Positions 16,601 to 24,746 of a DNA stretch of 36,512 nucleotides are shown piece after piece (the first letter of the stretch is position 1; each line of letters opens with the position of its first letter). The stretch comes from JBBQWR01 sp038210495 (lineage in GTDB: Bacteria; Planctomycetota; Planctomycetia; Pirellulales; DATAWG01): NCBI GenBank assembly GCA_038210495.1, contig JBBQWR010000052.1:1-36512 (forward strand), in the 5' to 3' direction. The notes beneath the pieces are model-generated. The model saw only the letters and a list, made by a program, of their open reading frames with translations, was not told the DNA's origin and made no database searches. The position numbers and the translations under genes are program-made.

Positions 16601-16702
16601 AAGCGAGCCACCTCGTCCGACTGCCGATCGGTTCAGCGTCTCGTCGTGGAACAACGACTTATGCGCGTCGAGCGTTGGAGCAAGAATTCAATTCGACAAT
16701 AA
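13626..16702 (+). pseudogene. DUF6493 family protein, frameshifted near the C-terminus
   Basis: The gene encodes a helical-repeat protein of the DUF6493 type. The best block is near residues 180-300 (DQSLVELSKQGHLSRDRLVD, SLDALDRGFAQFSAGWFSSF, LASPIPPTVSFAL), followed by HEAT-like repeats (LGHESSDVQAAALKFIEAF). Around base 16522 the reading frame switches. Frame 1 becomes a low-complexity serine run and non-protein-like sequence to a stop at 16988. A frame two bases on continues the family C-terminus (ELIEFLTPIKGTSKLAKAAK) and stops at 16700-16702. Restoring one base gives about 1025 residues. It may be a true inactivating deletion of a few C-terminal residues or a sequencing error. As written, the translated frame ends at 16988 with an aberrant 150-residue tail. 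It is the partner of the SWIM gene 87 bases upstream. Confidence 0.75.
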
Positions 16703-16995
16703 AGCAACGCTTGGGGCCTCGGTAGCGTCACACCGACGCATAAAACATTGCCGGCGCGATTCCGCCAAGCAACTCCTCATTGAGCGTCGATCAGAGCCAA
16801 TATCGCTCTGCGAATTGCTGACGGCATATCATGCCACGAAGAACTCACTCGTCGCGCCCGCAGCGATTCCTGCATACGTCAGGTTCCTGGAATCTCAAGT
16901 CACGCGACTAGCGGCGGTTCTCACGTCGCCCGCACGATCCTCACCCACAACTCGTGGTTGTAGAGAACCTCGTCGCCCGATACGATGAAATTTTG
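16703..16995. other. Non-coding stretch between the DUF6493 gene and tRNA-Val
   Basis: If the frameshift is corrected, this stretch holds no gene. The open frame that crosses it is the aberrant tail of the shifted DUF6493 reading. I saw no terminator hairpin or clear promoter for the tRNA. Confidence 0.4.
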
Positions 16996-17069
16996 GGGCG
17001 CTTAGCTCAGTTGGCTAGAGCGTCGCCCTTACAAGGCGGATGTCACAGGTTCGAGTCCTGTAGCGCCCA
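16996..17069 (+). tRNA. tRNA-Val (anticodon UAC)
   Basis: A full cloverleaf is visible. The acceptor stem GGGCGCT pairs with AGCGCCC and the D-arm is GCTC/GAGC. The anticodon stem TCGCC/GGCGG encloses the loop CTTACAA (anticodon TAC, reading GUA), and the T-arm is ACAGG-TTCGAGT-CCTGT with discriminator A. CCA is not encoded. Length is 74 bases. No integrase gene or repeated 3' end lies nearby. Confidence 0.95.
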
Positions 17070-17245
17070 CTCGATCGAGTTTTGTTCGAATCTTGCCGAC
17101 TGGTCAAAGCGTATCGTCGAGCGAATCGAACCGCCCGGTCTATCGCCGATCTTGCTGCAATTGGCCCTCCGGTCGGCGCTAATATCGAGCCAACGGGAGG
17201 ACCAGGATAGTTCGGCCCGGTTTGCCCAGGAGCGTGTCACCGCTG

Positions 17246-18226
17246 ATGTCTGCCGAGCAGCCAACCAAGCGTGAATTTGCGATCGCTCTGCATGGCGGCG
17301 CGGGGATCGAGCCGGCCGAATTTAGCCCGGAGCAGACACAACAATATTTCGATTCGCTCGGCGCGGCCTTCGACGTGGGCAGAAATATCCTTGCCGGCGG
17401 CGGGCAATCGCTGGACGCCGTAGAGGCCACGATTCGCGTGTTGGAGGACGATCCGCTGTTCAATGCCGGTCGCGGGGGCGTCTTCAATTCCGTCGGGCAG
17501 CACGAGCTCGACGCCTCGATTATGGATGGCGGGTCGGGCGCCGCCGGCGCGGTCGCCGGGTTGACGACAGTAAAGAATCCCATTTCGCTCGCCCGGCTGG
17601 TCATGACGGAAACTCGGCATGTGCTGCTCGTCGGCGATGGGGCCGAGCACTTCGCCGATGAAATGCGCGGCAACCCGCGGATCGAGCGCGTGCCCAACGC
17701 GCACTTCGACACCGATGAACGTCGCCGCAATTGGCAACAAGTTGTCGAGCGAACGCTTAAAGCCAACGAGCCTTCCAATGCCGTTCGAAAAACGTCCAAG
17801 GAATCGAGCGAATCGAGCAACAGGGGCACGGTCGGCTGCGTCGCTCTCGACAAGCAGGGAAATCTCGCGGCCGGAACATCTACCGGCGGCGTCACAAACA
17901 AAAAATGGGGCCGCGTCGGCGATACGCCGATCATCGGCGCCGGGACCTATGCGAACAACAGCACCTGCGCCGTGAGCTGTACCGGCAAGGGCGAATACTT
18001 CATCCGCCACAGCGTCGCCTTTCACGTCTCGGCTCTCATGGCCTACAAGAAAATGACGCTCGACGAGGCGACGCGGCAGTTGATCGCCAGCGTGCTCGAT
18101 GCCGATACGGGCGGACTCATCGCGGTCGACAACGCCGGCCATATTTCGATGCCCCTCAACACGTCCGGCATGTCTCGGGCAGCGACCGACTCGACCGGCT
18201 GGCGTGAGATCGAGCTTGGCAAATAG
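17246..18226 (+). CDS. Isoaspartyl peptidase / plant-type L-asparaginase (N-terminal nucleophile hydrolase)
   Basis: The 326-residue precursor belongs to Ntn-hydrolase family T2. It starts with the HGGAG motif. The central NAGRGGVFNSVGQHELDASI is typical, and the autocleavage site lies before Thr195 in NRGTVGCVALD. Further substrate-binding signatures are TSTGGVTNKKWGRVGDTPIIGAG and the C-terminal MSRAA. Processing at Gly-Thr would yield alpha and beta subunits, hydrolysing beta-aspartyl dipeptides or asparagine. No signal peptide is evident from the ATG at 17246. An AGGAG lies 13 bases before it, so an earlier GTG at 17234 is possible but has no room for the site. The gene stands alone after tRNA-Val. 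Confidence 0.93.
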   Translation: MSAEQPTKREFAIALHGGAGIEPAEFSPEQTQQYFDSLGAAFDVGRNILAGGGQSLDAVEATIRVLEDDPLFNAGRGGVFNSVGQHELDASIMDGGSGAAGAVAGLTTVKNPISLARLVMTETRHVLLVGDGAEHFADEMRGNPRIERVPNAHFDTDERRRNWQQVVERTLKANEPSNAVRKTSKESSESSNRGTVGCVALDKQGNLAAGTSTGGVTNKKWGRVGDTPIIGAGTYANNSTCAVSCTGKGEYFIRHSVAFHVSALMAYKKMTLDEATRQLIASVLDADTGGLIAVDNAGHISMPLNTSGMSRAATDSTGWREIELGK

Positions 18227-18312
18227 CGATCGCGACCCTTGACCGCTAGCGACGCATCCGTTAACAAAAATGCAGTGCGTGTGTAGCCCGTTTGAAATCG
18301 AAAGGAACGTCT

Positions 18313-18504
18313 GTGTCGATCATCCGCGTCGGAACGTCAAAGAAGTATTCTGAAGGCTGGGAATCCGCGTTCGCCAAGAAGGGCGGCGGCAAGAGCGCGA
18401 CGAAAGTCGCCACGATCGTGAAGGCGAACGGCAATAAAGCCCATGCCGCCAAGGCGGCGGGCGCGAAGCCGAAGAAGGCGGCGGCGAAGAAAGCCAAGAA
18501 GTAG
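18313..18504 (+). CDS. Small lysine/alanine-rich basic protein (histone-like tail)
   Basis: The 63-residue protein starts at a GTG with AAGGA 6 bases upstream. An N-terminal segment MSIIRVGTSKKYSEGWESAF is followed by a Gly-Lys stretch and a tail of KKAAAKK-type repeats. Similar MSIIRVG...GW...F...K-rich proteins are, from memory, common in planctomycetes. They are likely nucleic-acid-binding by charge, but unproven. The longer upstream reading (TTG at 18292) adds residues without a ribosome site. Confidence 0.75.
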   Translation: MSIIRVGTSKKYSEGWESAFAKKGGGKSATKVATIVKANGNKAHAAKAAGAKPKKAAAKKAKK

Positions 18505-18517
18505 TCGCCGCTTCCTC

Positions 18518-19009
18518 CTAGAACACGGTCCCCGATTGCGGATCGACGCCGACGCCGGCTGTCATCTCGACCAGCGTGTCGAGGATGAGCAGTAGTGCGC
18601 TGGGGTCGAGCATTTCTTCGGATTCGTCCTCGCCGGCCGCGCCGCCGATAACTTGCTCGAAGTGCAGGATATCGATCCGCGCGTTGCATTTGGGAAGCCG
18701 GGCCAGCTTCGCGCGCTCATCCGGTTCGGTGGCCGTTGCTCTGAGGTCCTTGGCGAGCGAGGCGCCTTGCTCTTTGACCTCTTCATCCGCCACGTAACTG
18801 ATATCCACCGCCGCGTAGTCTTGCGGCGAGTGAAGCGTCAGCGATTCGAACATTCCCTCTTCGTCGGCGACGAGATTAGTCAACTCGAAACGAGGGTTGA
18901 CCCGCCTGAGCGACTTGGCGATTTTCTCGAGGCTGGGGCGCTTGGTCGCGTCGTGGAGGACGAAGTAGGTCTCGCGCCATTTGTAATCGTTGTTTTCGAA
19001 AGTCGACAT
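18518..19009 (-). CDS. Hypothetical protein, acidic, 163 aa
   Basis: The 163-residue protein begins MSTFENNDYKWRETYFVLHD and has an alpha/beta pattern in its first 90 residues (SLEKIAKSLRRVNPRFELTN, then DYAAVDISYVADEEV). A second half ends in an acidic stretch and a hydrophobic helix (DPSALLLILDTLVEM). I do not recognise a named family. The ATG at 19009 is favoured over an upstream extension, which reads as low-quality sequence. It is encoded 62 bases downstream of the 80-residue gene on the same strand, so the pair is likely co-transcribed. Confidence 0.7.
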   Translation of the reverse strand: MSTFENNDYKWRETYFVLHDATKRPSLEKIAKSLRRVNPRFELTNLVADEEGMFESLTLHSPQDYAAVDISYVADEEVKEQGASLAKDLRATATEPDERAKLARLPKCNARIDILHFEQVIGGAAGEDESEEMLDPSALLLILDTLVEMTAGVGVDPQSGTVF

Positions 19010-19071
19010 GTTTCCGTGTTTTCGATGGAGGGTTGGCGCGAGACGGGTGCTCGGCTCTGGGAATCGAAGTT

Positions 19072-19314
19072 TCATTCGAGCGTATCTTCCTCGTCGTCAT
19101 CCTCCATCACGCCCCCTTGCCAGTTCTCGATCGCCTGGAGCAAATCGTCGCGCTCGCGGAGGTTGGCCCAGACGCTGTCTCCTTGCTCGAGGCGAATCTC
19201 GTATTGTCCTTCGCGCTGACAATCGTCGTTGCCGCAAAAATGCGGCGTGGCGGCGATCCACATGATGCGATAGAGAGGAATATTTTTGTCGTCGACGTTA
19301 ATGAAGATGGACAT
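19072..19314 (-). CDS. Hypothetical protein, 80 aa
   Basis: The product starts MSIFINVDDKNIPLYRIMWI and contains two cysteines in HFCGNDDCQREGQYEIRL, possibly a small metal site, followed by an acidic tail (EDDDEEDTLE). The frame extends upstream to 19410, but that part looks non-coding. No family recognised. It lies between proC and the 163-residue gene on the same strand. Confidence 0.6.
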   Translation of the reverse strand: MSIFINVDDKNIPLYRIMWIAATPHFCGNDDCQREGQYEIRLEQGDSVWANLRERDDLLQAIENWQGGVMEDDDEEDTLE

Positions 19315-19411
19315 GACGGATCTTGGCGAAGGGAGGATCGAAATTCGTGCGGGTATTGCCCAATAACATCGTCGTAATAGTATCGTTTCGCGCCTCGGCG
19401 GCAAATTCAAG

Positions 19412-20278
19412 TCAGGCGCCCAGTTCGATCGCCCGGCGCGTGGCCGCTTCGACCGCCGCCATGAGGGCCGATCGAATGCCGCCCCCTTCCAGCGCTTGCA
19501 GCCCGGCGATCGTCGTGCCGCCGGGACTGGCGACTCGATCTTTCAGCGCGGCCGGGTGCTCGCCGGTGGCGAGCACCATTTCGGCCGAACCTTTGAGCGT
19601 TTGGGCAGCCAGTTGCGTCGCGATGTCGCGCGGCAGTCCCATTCGCACGCCGCCATCGCTGAGGGCCTCGATCATCACATACGCAAACGCGGGCCCCGAG
19701 CCGGACAGACCCGTCACGGCGTCGAGCAATTTTTCATCGACGGCAAACGCCCGACCGACGGCGCTCATGAGGTTCGCGACCAATTCGCCATCCTGCGGCG
19801 TGGCGCCTTCCGACAAGCTAAAGGCGCTCGCGCTCATGCCAACCAGACAAGGCGTGTTGGGCATCACGCGAATTAGGCGATCGGCGCCCAATCCGGCGGC
19901 TAGCGTTTTCATCTTCACGCCGGCTAAAATCGAGACGATTAACTTCTCTCGTCCCAAATGACCGTGAAGGTCGGCCATCACCGCGCCGGCGTTCTGCGGT
20001 TTGACGGCCAACACGATCAGATCGGCCCGCTCGGCGACTAAGCGATTTTCCGCCGCCGCCTGGGCACCGGGAATCGCCTCGCAAAATGCGTTCACCGCCG
20101 CTACGACCGGGTCGGCCGCCACGATCCGCCGGGCGTCGATCAGTCCCGCCGCCACAAACCCGCGAGCCAGCGCCTGAGCCATTTGGCCAGCCCCGATGAA
20201 ACCTAACGTCAGCGGCAATATCATCCCGAAGGCGTCCAGTGGCTCAGGGTGAATGTTGAGTTCAACAACTTTCGCCAT
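19412..20278 (-). CDS. proC: Pyrroline-5-carboxylate reductase
   Basis: The 288-residue enzyme catalyses the last step of proline synthesis, NAD(P)H-dependent reduction of pyrroline-5-carboxylate. The N-terminal Rossmann motif is LTLGFIGAGQMAQALARGF; VLAVKPQNAGAVM and IRVMPNTPCLVGMSASAF follow. The C-terminal dimerisation domain carries VTGLSGSGPAFAYVMIEAL and the family signature KDRVASPGGTTIAGLQALE. An internal ATG at 20224 (MILPLTLGF) would match the usual family start better. Neither start has a clear ribosome site, so the first 18 residues are uncertain. Confidence 0.95.
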   Translation of the reverse strand: MAKVVELNIHPEPLDAFGMILPLTLGFIGAGQMAQALARGFVAAGLIDARRIVAADPVVAAVNAFCEAIPGAQAAAENRLVAERADLIVLAVKPQNAGAVMADLHGHLGREKLIVSILAGVKMKTLAAGLGADRLIRVMPNTPCLVGMSASAFSLSEGATPQDGELVANLMSAVGRAFAVDEKLLDAVTGLSGSGPAFAYVMIEALSDGGVRMGLPRDIATQLAAQTLKGSAEMVLATGEHPAALKDRVASPGGTTIAGLQALEGGGIRSALMAAVEAATRRAIELGA

Positions 20279-20310
20279 GCTACGTTAAACGCTAGCGGCA
20301 GACAATGCGG

Positions 20311-20372
20311 TGCGGGTGGCGGGTGGCGAGTGGCGAGGGGCGGGGGCGAGCGGCGGGGGCGGTGAAGGGTGA
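20311..20372. repeat. GGCGAGTGGCGAG-type low-complexity repeat
   Basis: Between proC and the zinc-ribbon gene lies an imperfect array of GGTGGC/GAGTGGCGAG units running into a G-rich tract. The same GGCGAGTGGCGAG core recurs at 34991-35022 and, inverted, at 35097-35108. This suggests a dispersed intergenic repeat family. No unit structure typical of CRISPR is present. Confidence 0.5.
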
Positions 20373-20412
20373 TGTACGGTAAACGCCGCAATCGCGTTCG
20401 GCCTCTGGGCTG

Positions 20413-20877
20413 TCAGCGCCCTGCATGACCGATCCAGTAGCCGGCCAAAAAGAAGATCGTCGCCACAATCGCAATCAGGGCGCCTTGCAAATAAATCATC
20501 CGCCGCGAGATCGTGACCCGAGTTGTATCCGGAACGGCCGGAGAATCGCTCGCCGCCGGTTGTGCGTCGCGGGCAAGCGGACGCTCAATGGCCCGGCTTT
20601 GGTGCGCGATTTTCTCCGTTCCTTTGACCGCTAGTTTTGGCGTCGGCGCCGCGGCGGGTTTCGGCGGCGGTGTCATTTCGGCCGCCATGATCTCCGATAA
20701 AGCGTCTTCGAACATCGTCGCGTCGAACGTGGCGCCATCCGAGCAGGCCGCCGTTTCATTCGGATCGGGCACGATGATCGGCGCTTGGCATTTGGGGCAG
20801 TTCACCGTTGCTCCAATCTTGCGAGCGGCGACTCCCAGCAATTGATGACAGGCGGGACAGAGAAATTCGACGGGCAT
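20413..20877 (-). CDS. Zinc-ribbon protein with C-terminal membrane anchor
   Basis: The 154-residue protein has an N-terminal zinc ribbon (CPACHQLLGVAARKIGATVN, then CPKCQAPIIVP) with four cysteines. A Pro/Ala-rich linker of about 80 residues follows, then a single C-terminal helix (YLQGALIAIVATIFFLAGYW). This layout, ribbon in the cytoplasm and tail anchor, is frequent in planctomycete genomes but has no assigned function. Start ATG at 20877; ribosome site weak. Confidence 0.75.
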   Translation of the reverse strand: MPVEFLCPACHQLLGVAARKIGATVNCPKCQAPIIVPDPNETAACSDGATFDATMFEDALSEIMAAEMTPPPKPAAAPTPKLAVKGTEKIAHQSRAIERPLARDAQPAASDSPAVPDTTRVTISRRMIYLQGALIAIVATIFFLAGYWIGHAGR

Positions 20878-20986
20878 GGCAAATCGGCGTAATCGCGGGA
20901 ACCGTCGGCGTTAAGAGTCGCAGGCCAGGACGCCGCCGCCCATTATTGCGTAACTCTGCCAAAGGGGCGGCGCCGCGACGCCTAAC

Positions 20987-21229
20987 CTATTCTACGTCAC
21001 GCGGCGGATTCGGGCCCCCCAGTGACTGCGCAGCCTGTACGACGACCAATCCAACCAGATCGACCGCCCATAGGATAAAGAAACCCATGGCCACCCGCCC
21101 CAAGGCCTTCGCGCCCTCCACGTCCTGCATTCCCTCGAGTAACCATGCCACGACAAACAGCACGCAGAGAAGAATTGGCAGCCCGAGTGCGCCTATGAGC
21201 AGCGTAATCAAAATCCTTTGCACCGGCAC
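20987..21229 (-). CDS. Small membrane protein, 80 aa
   Basis: The GTG start at 21229 has a strong GAGGAG 6 bases upstream. The product has two hydrophobic helices (LITLLIGALGLPILLCVLFV and GFFILWAVDLVGLVVVQAA) joined by a short charged loop, with a Pro-rich tail. No family is recognised. The ribosome site and membrane topology argue for a real gene. Confidence 0.65.
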   Translation of the reverse strand: MPVQRILITLLIGALGLPILLCVLFVVAWLLEGMQDVEGAKALGRVAMGFFILWAVDLVGLVVVQAAQSLGGPNPPRDVE

Positions 21230-21588
21230 GGAAAACTCCTCTTAGTTTGCCTAGGTTTTGCATTCTGCGGAGTATGCCGATATGTGTCAATGCCCTGAAT
21301 TTGACACAAGAATCGGAGCGAGCCGCAGACAACCAGCCGCGAAAATCCAACGTCATACCGGTCGGGTCCCTGGGCGCACCGGACTCCAGATCGCATCGGA
21401 TGACAAGGCGGCCAGAGAGCGCCCGTCATGGTTGCCGATGAGCAAGTGAGCAGGATCGAACTGCTCTCAAGCCCCTATCTTAAAAATCGGGCGGGGGCCG
21501 TGAGTATGATTTTGCTGATCCCGAAACTAACCCGAGAGGTGGCGGCGGGGCTTCTGGCCAACATGCGGCGGGGGGTGCAATGCCGGCG
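21230..21588. other. Intergenic region with an 8-bp dyad
   Basis: No gene is seen. The only notable structure is a perfect inverted repeat TGTGTCAA (21283-21290) / TTGACACA (21301-21308) with a 10-base spacer, centred about 66 bases upstream of the small membrane protein gene. It could be an operator for that gene. No terminator was recognised for the cytochrome gene. Confidence 0.4.
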
Positions 21589-23013
21589 CTAGATTGTTTT
21601 TAGATATTCGAGCAGGGCTCGCTTTTCGTCCTCGTTGAGCTGGTCGGGAAAATCGTGTCCGGCCGCGCTTTTGCCACGCAGGGTCGTATCGAAATACTTC
21701 CGCCGCTCGCTCGTCAGCTTCATCGCCTTCTCGGGCAGTGAATCGGACACTTCGACCTCGAGCCCGACCCGCTTTTGATCGTAGCCGTCCTCCGAACGCC
21801 GCCAGATTTTCGGGCGCTCGTCGGGATGCAGCACATGCCACAGCGTGGGAACCGAACCATTGTGGAAATAGGGCGCCGAGGCCCAAATGCCGTCCAGCGG
21901 CGGCGGAACGTATCCGCCCGGATCGGCCACGAGCGGCTGTTTGCCGAACTCGCCGAACCAGCTCGCTTGATACGCCTTTCGCTGACGAACGGTCAGAGCG
22001 TCGAGTCGGACCGGGTCGGTGCCCACCTCCTCGATCGGCGTGATTTTGTTTGGAAACCGAGTTTCCCGACCGGCCGCGCCGTGGCATTGCTGGCAGTGCT
22101 GCTCGAAGATTTTATGGCCAGCGTCGGCCAGTTTGGCGTCGGTCTCCCAGGGATATTTCGGCGGCGTGAGCGAGTCGAGCCAAGCGAACACGTCTTTGAA
22201 ATCGGGCTCCCATTCCCGGAATTTATCGGCGGCGTTATTTTGATCCAACAGAAATTGCATCAACGCTCGATGATTCTTGGCCGCAAAACCGTCGCTGTAG
22301 ATAGACCGCCTGCGATGAAAATTCCACCAAGCCGGGGCGTCGTGGTCGTGGCTGGTCGTGAGCGACGGCGGGGCGCTCAGCGGTCGCACGTTCAATTGCT
22401 CGTCGCGAAATGCCAGCAGGGCGACGCCAAACATCACGGCGTTCGTCGTTCCATTCGTAGTGCCCAGCGGAATGAATCGTTTGCCCAATTCCATTCGCGA
22501 CAATTTCTTGCCCAGACGTTCCTTCGTGGCCCGCACATCGTCGGTCAATGTCTCTAGGGCGAACAACGAGTTAGGCAATCCCGGATAAACCTTGCCCGCG
22601 ACTTTGCCCTGATGGCAAGCAAGACAATTCATGCACCAGTTGCCTTTGTCGTCAACGACATATTGCAATGGCCGGTGGCGCGGATCGTCTGGGCGTTCGA
22701 TCAGCCCGTAGCGCGAATAAGCCATCGCCCGACGCTCGGCGGGCGTCGCCTTTCCCGCTTCGGTGCGGAGCGGTTCTTCCCAGGTTTTCCAAAGCTCGTC
22801 GAAAACTTCCTGGTCGAAGTCGGGAGTCAAATACGGCTTGTCCAGCAGGAACCGGTAGCCGCGCTCGGCGGCGCCCTCCGGCGATCCTTTCTTCTCGTCC
22901 GCGGCGGGTGTTTTTTCTACCGCTAAGCCTCGTCCCACGCCTACCGACGAGAAGCCGAATAAAAATAGCATCGCCGCCGCTTGCCAAATAAATTGAGCAT
23001 GTCGCGAGAGCAT
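21589..23013 (-). CDS. Secreted diheme c-type cytochrome (CCP/MauG/RoxA-like)
   Basis: The 474-residue protein has an N-terminal signal segment (FIWQAAAMLFLFGFSSVGVG). Two covalent heme sites follow, CLACH (in NWCMNCLACHQGKV, near residue 140) and CQQCH (in FEQHCQQCHGAAGRE, near 330). APYFHNGSVPTLWHVLHPDE near residue 400 is typical of the second-heme region of diheme cytochrome c peroxidase relatives. The extra CMNC cysteine next to the first heme is unusual. It probably transfers electrons or oxidises a substrate in the periplasm. The ATG at 23013 starts the signal peptide and has AAGGAAA upstream. The gene diverges from the Tat-exported amine oxidase. Confidence 0.88.
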   Translation of the reverse strand: MLSRHAQFIWQAAAMLFLFGFSSVGVGRGLAVEKTPAADEKKGSPEGAAERGYRFLLDKPYLTPDFDQEVFDELWKTWEEPLRTEAGKATPAERRAMAYSRYGLIERPDDPRHRPLQYVVDDKGNWCMNCLACHQGKVAGKVYPGLPNSLFALETLTDDVRATKERLGKKLSRMELGKRFIPLGTTNGTTNAVMFGVALLAFRDEQLNVRPLSAPPSLTTSHDHDAPAWWNFHRRRSIYSDGFAAKNHRALMQFLLDQNNAADKFREWEPDFKDVFAWLDSLTPPKYPWETDAKLADAGHKIFEQHCQQCHGAAGRETRFPNKITPIEEVGTDPVRLDALTVRQRKAYQASWFGEFGKQPLVADPGGYVPPPLDGIWASAPYFHNGSVPTLWHVLHPDERPKIWRRSEDGYDQKRVGLEVEVSDSLPEKAMKLTSERRKYFDTTLRGKSAAGHDFPDQLNEDEKRALLEYLKTI

Positions 23014-23289
23014 GTGTTTAAGTTTCCTTCGTCGACAGATCCAGACGCGGCGTGGGGGATAGGGCGCGTCGTCGTGCGATTGGGGCCTGCCCAGAAATTT
23101 AGCTCGTCTATCGAGTCTAAATGCGGGGACAGTCAGCCACAAGCAGCGCCCCGATGCAATTCGGGAGCGGCGGCGCGGCGGAAAATGGCAGTTGCGGAAA
23201 CCGCGATCGAACACAAGAATCTGATGGCCGTAAGTCTTTGACATTCTCTCCCCGCCAACCGGCCCGTCGCCTTGATTTCGGTCGCGCAC

Positions 23290-24684
23290 ATGAAACTCCA
23301 TCGCAGGCGATTTATAACCACCGGCGCCGCCGGTCTGGGCTCGTGCATAAGTTGGGCGCCAAAAGTCGCGCCGGGGAATGAATCGCAATCAAAACGCCGA
23401 GTGATCGTCGTCGGCGCGGGTGTGGCCGGTCTCAACGCCGCCCAGCGTCTGCGGCAGCACGGTTTTGACGTGACCGTCCTCGAAGCCCGCGATCGGATCG
23501 GTGGCCGAATCCATACCGCTGATCTTGGCGGTCGGCCCGTCGACCTTGGCGCTCAGTGGATCGAAGGTATCGAGGGCAATCCGGTCGCGGATTTCTGCCG
23601 CAAAGAACTGATCAAAACCGTGCTCAGCGATATCAAATCGACTCGGACATTCGATCGCGATGGCCACGAGTTCGCAGGCGACGAACTGAACGACCTGCGA
23701 GACGCAACCGCTAAGTTGCTCGGCAAATTGGATGACCTCAATGTGCAGTCGTTGAATGTCGGCGGCAAGGACATCGCCGTCGCCGACGGGATCCGCCAAA
23801 TTCAAACTGGCGACACTCTGACGCCCCCTGCCCGCCGCTATTTAGAGTGGGCCGTCTCGATGAAAATCGAATCCACCGAAGGGGACGACGCTAGCAAACT
23901 TTCGCTGCGAGGTTTCGAATCCGAAGGAGAGCCGGAATCGTTCGAAGGTCCGCAGCACGTGATCCCGGGTGGCTATGGGCAGATTCCCACGGCGCTGGCC
24001 AAGGGACTCGATATCCGGCTGAAACGGCAGGTCACCGCAATCGAGCGCGGCGCAACCGGCGTCCGCGTGCTGTGTGGACATGACGAATTTCCCGCCGAGT
24101 TTGCGATCTGCACGCTTCCGCTGGCCATGCTGCAGACGGGCAAGGTCGAATTTACGCCTCCGTTGCCGACGGCGAAGCGCGAGGCGATCGCTGCGCTGGG
24201 TGTTGGAGCGGCGCATAAGGTGATTCTGCGTTTCGCTAAGCGGTTTTGGGACGCGAAAACCGACTTTATCGGTTACGCCTCGGACAAACCGGGCCAGTTC
24301 GTCGAGTGGACCGACTTAAGTCGATCGCAATCGGCGCCGATTCTTTCGCTCTGGAGTCACGGCGACGCCGCGCGTCGGCTCGAAAAGTTGTCCAAAGAGG
24401 CGGCAGTCGCCGAAGCGATGAAGGCGGTGCGAAGCGTGTTTGGCTCCGCGGCAATCGCGCCCGACGCGGCCGTGACAACCGGCTGGACGGCCGACCCCTT
24501 CAGTCTCGGCGCCTATGTGCATCTGCCGCTTGGCGCCACCTTCGATCACCTCGATGCGTTGGCGGCCCCGGTTGACGACCGACTATTCTTTGCCGGAGAA
24601 GCCACGTCTCGGCGGCACCGGGCCACGGTCCACGGCGCCTGGCTCTCCGGCATTCGCGCGGCCGATCAAGTCGCCCATGCATAG
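23290..24684 (+). CDS. Tat-exported flavin monoamine/polyamine oxidase
   Basis: The protein is 464 residues. The N-terminus is a twin-arginine signal (MKLHRRRFITTGAAGLGSCI). The FAD-binding motif VIVVGAGVAGLNAAQRL is followed by VLEARDRIGGRIHTADLGG and DLGAQWIEGIEGNP. The C-terminus has RLFFAGEATSRRHRATVHGA, the usual flavin amine oxidase closing motif. It should oxidise an amine, perhaps a polyamine, in the periplasm, giving aldehyde and peroxide. The start ATG is the one opening the Tat signal. The gene diverges from the diheme cytochrome and converges with the spermidine-synthase-like gene; a functional link is inference. Confidence 0.9.
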   Translation: MKLHRRRFITTGAAGLGSCISWAPKVAPGNESQSKRRVIVVGAGVAGLNAAQRLRQHGFDVTVLEARDRIGGRIHTADLGGRPVDLGAQWIEGIEGNPVADFCRKELIKTVLSDIKSTRTFDRDGHEFAGDELNDLRDATAKLLGKLDDLNVQSLNVGGKDIAVADGIRQIQTGDTLTPPARRYLEWAVSMKIESTEGDDASKLSLRGFESEGEPESFEGPQHVIPGGYGQIPTALAKGLDIRLKRQVTAIERGATGVRVLCGHDEFPAEFAICTLPLAMLQTGKVEFTPPLPTAKREAIAALGVGAAHKVILRFAKRFWDAKTDFIGYASDKPGQFVEWTDLSRSQSAPILSLWSHGDAARRLEKLSKEAAVAEAMKAVRSVFGSAAIAPDAAVTTGWTADPFSLGAYVHLPLGATFDHLDALAAPVDDRLFFAGEATSRRHRATVHGAWLSGIRAADQVAHA

Positions 24685-24746
24685 CCGCGGCATCCTGCTG
24701 CGCCGTCCTGCGTCTTTCTCTTTCACACGCAGTAATTAATGGCGCC

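Noticed and set aside
16703..16988. C-terminal extension of the DUF6493 frame as real protein
   Set aside because: Composition changes abruptly to Ser/Arg-rich sequence, and the family C-terminus continues in another frame to 16702.
16996..17250. Integrative element at tRNA-Val
   Set aside because: No integrase gene and no repeat of the tRNA 3' end within the window.
20311..20372. CRISPR-like array
   Set aside because: Units are short, imperfect and contiguous with no spacers and no cas genes; it is low-complexity sequence.
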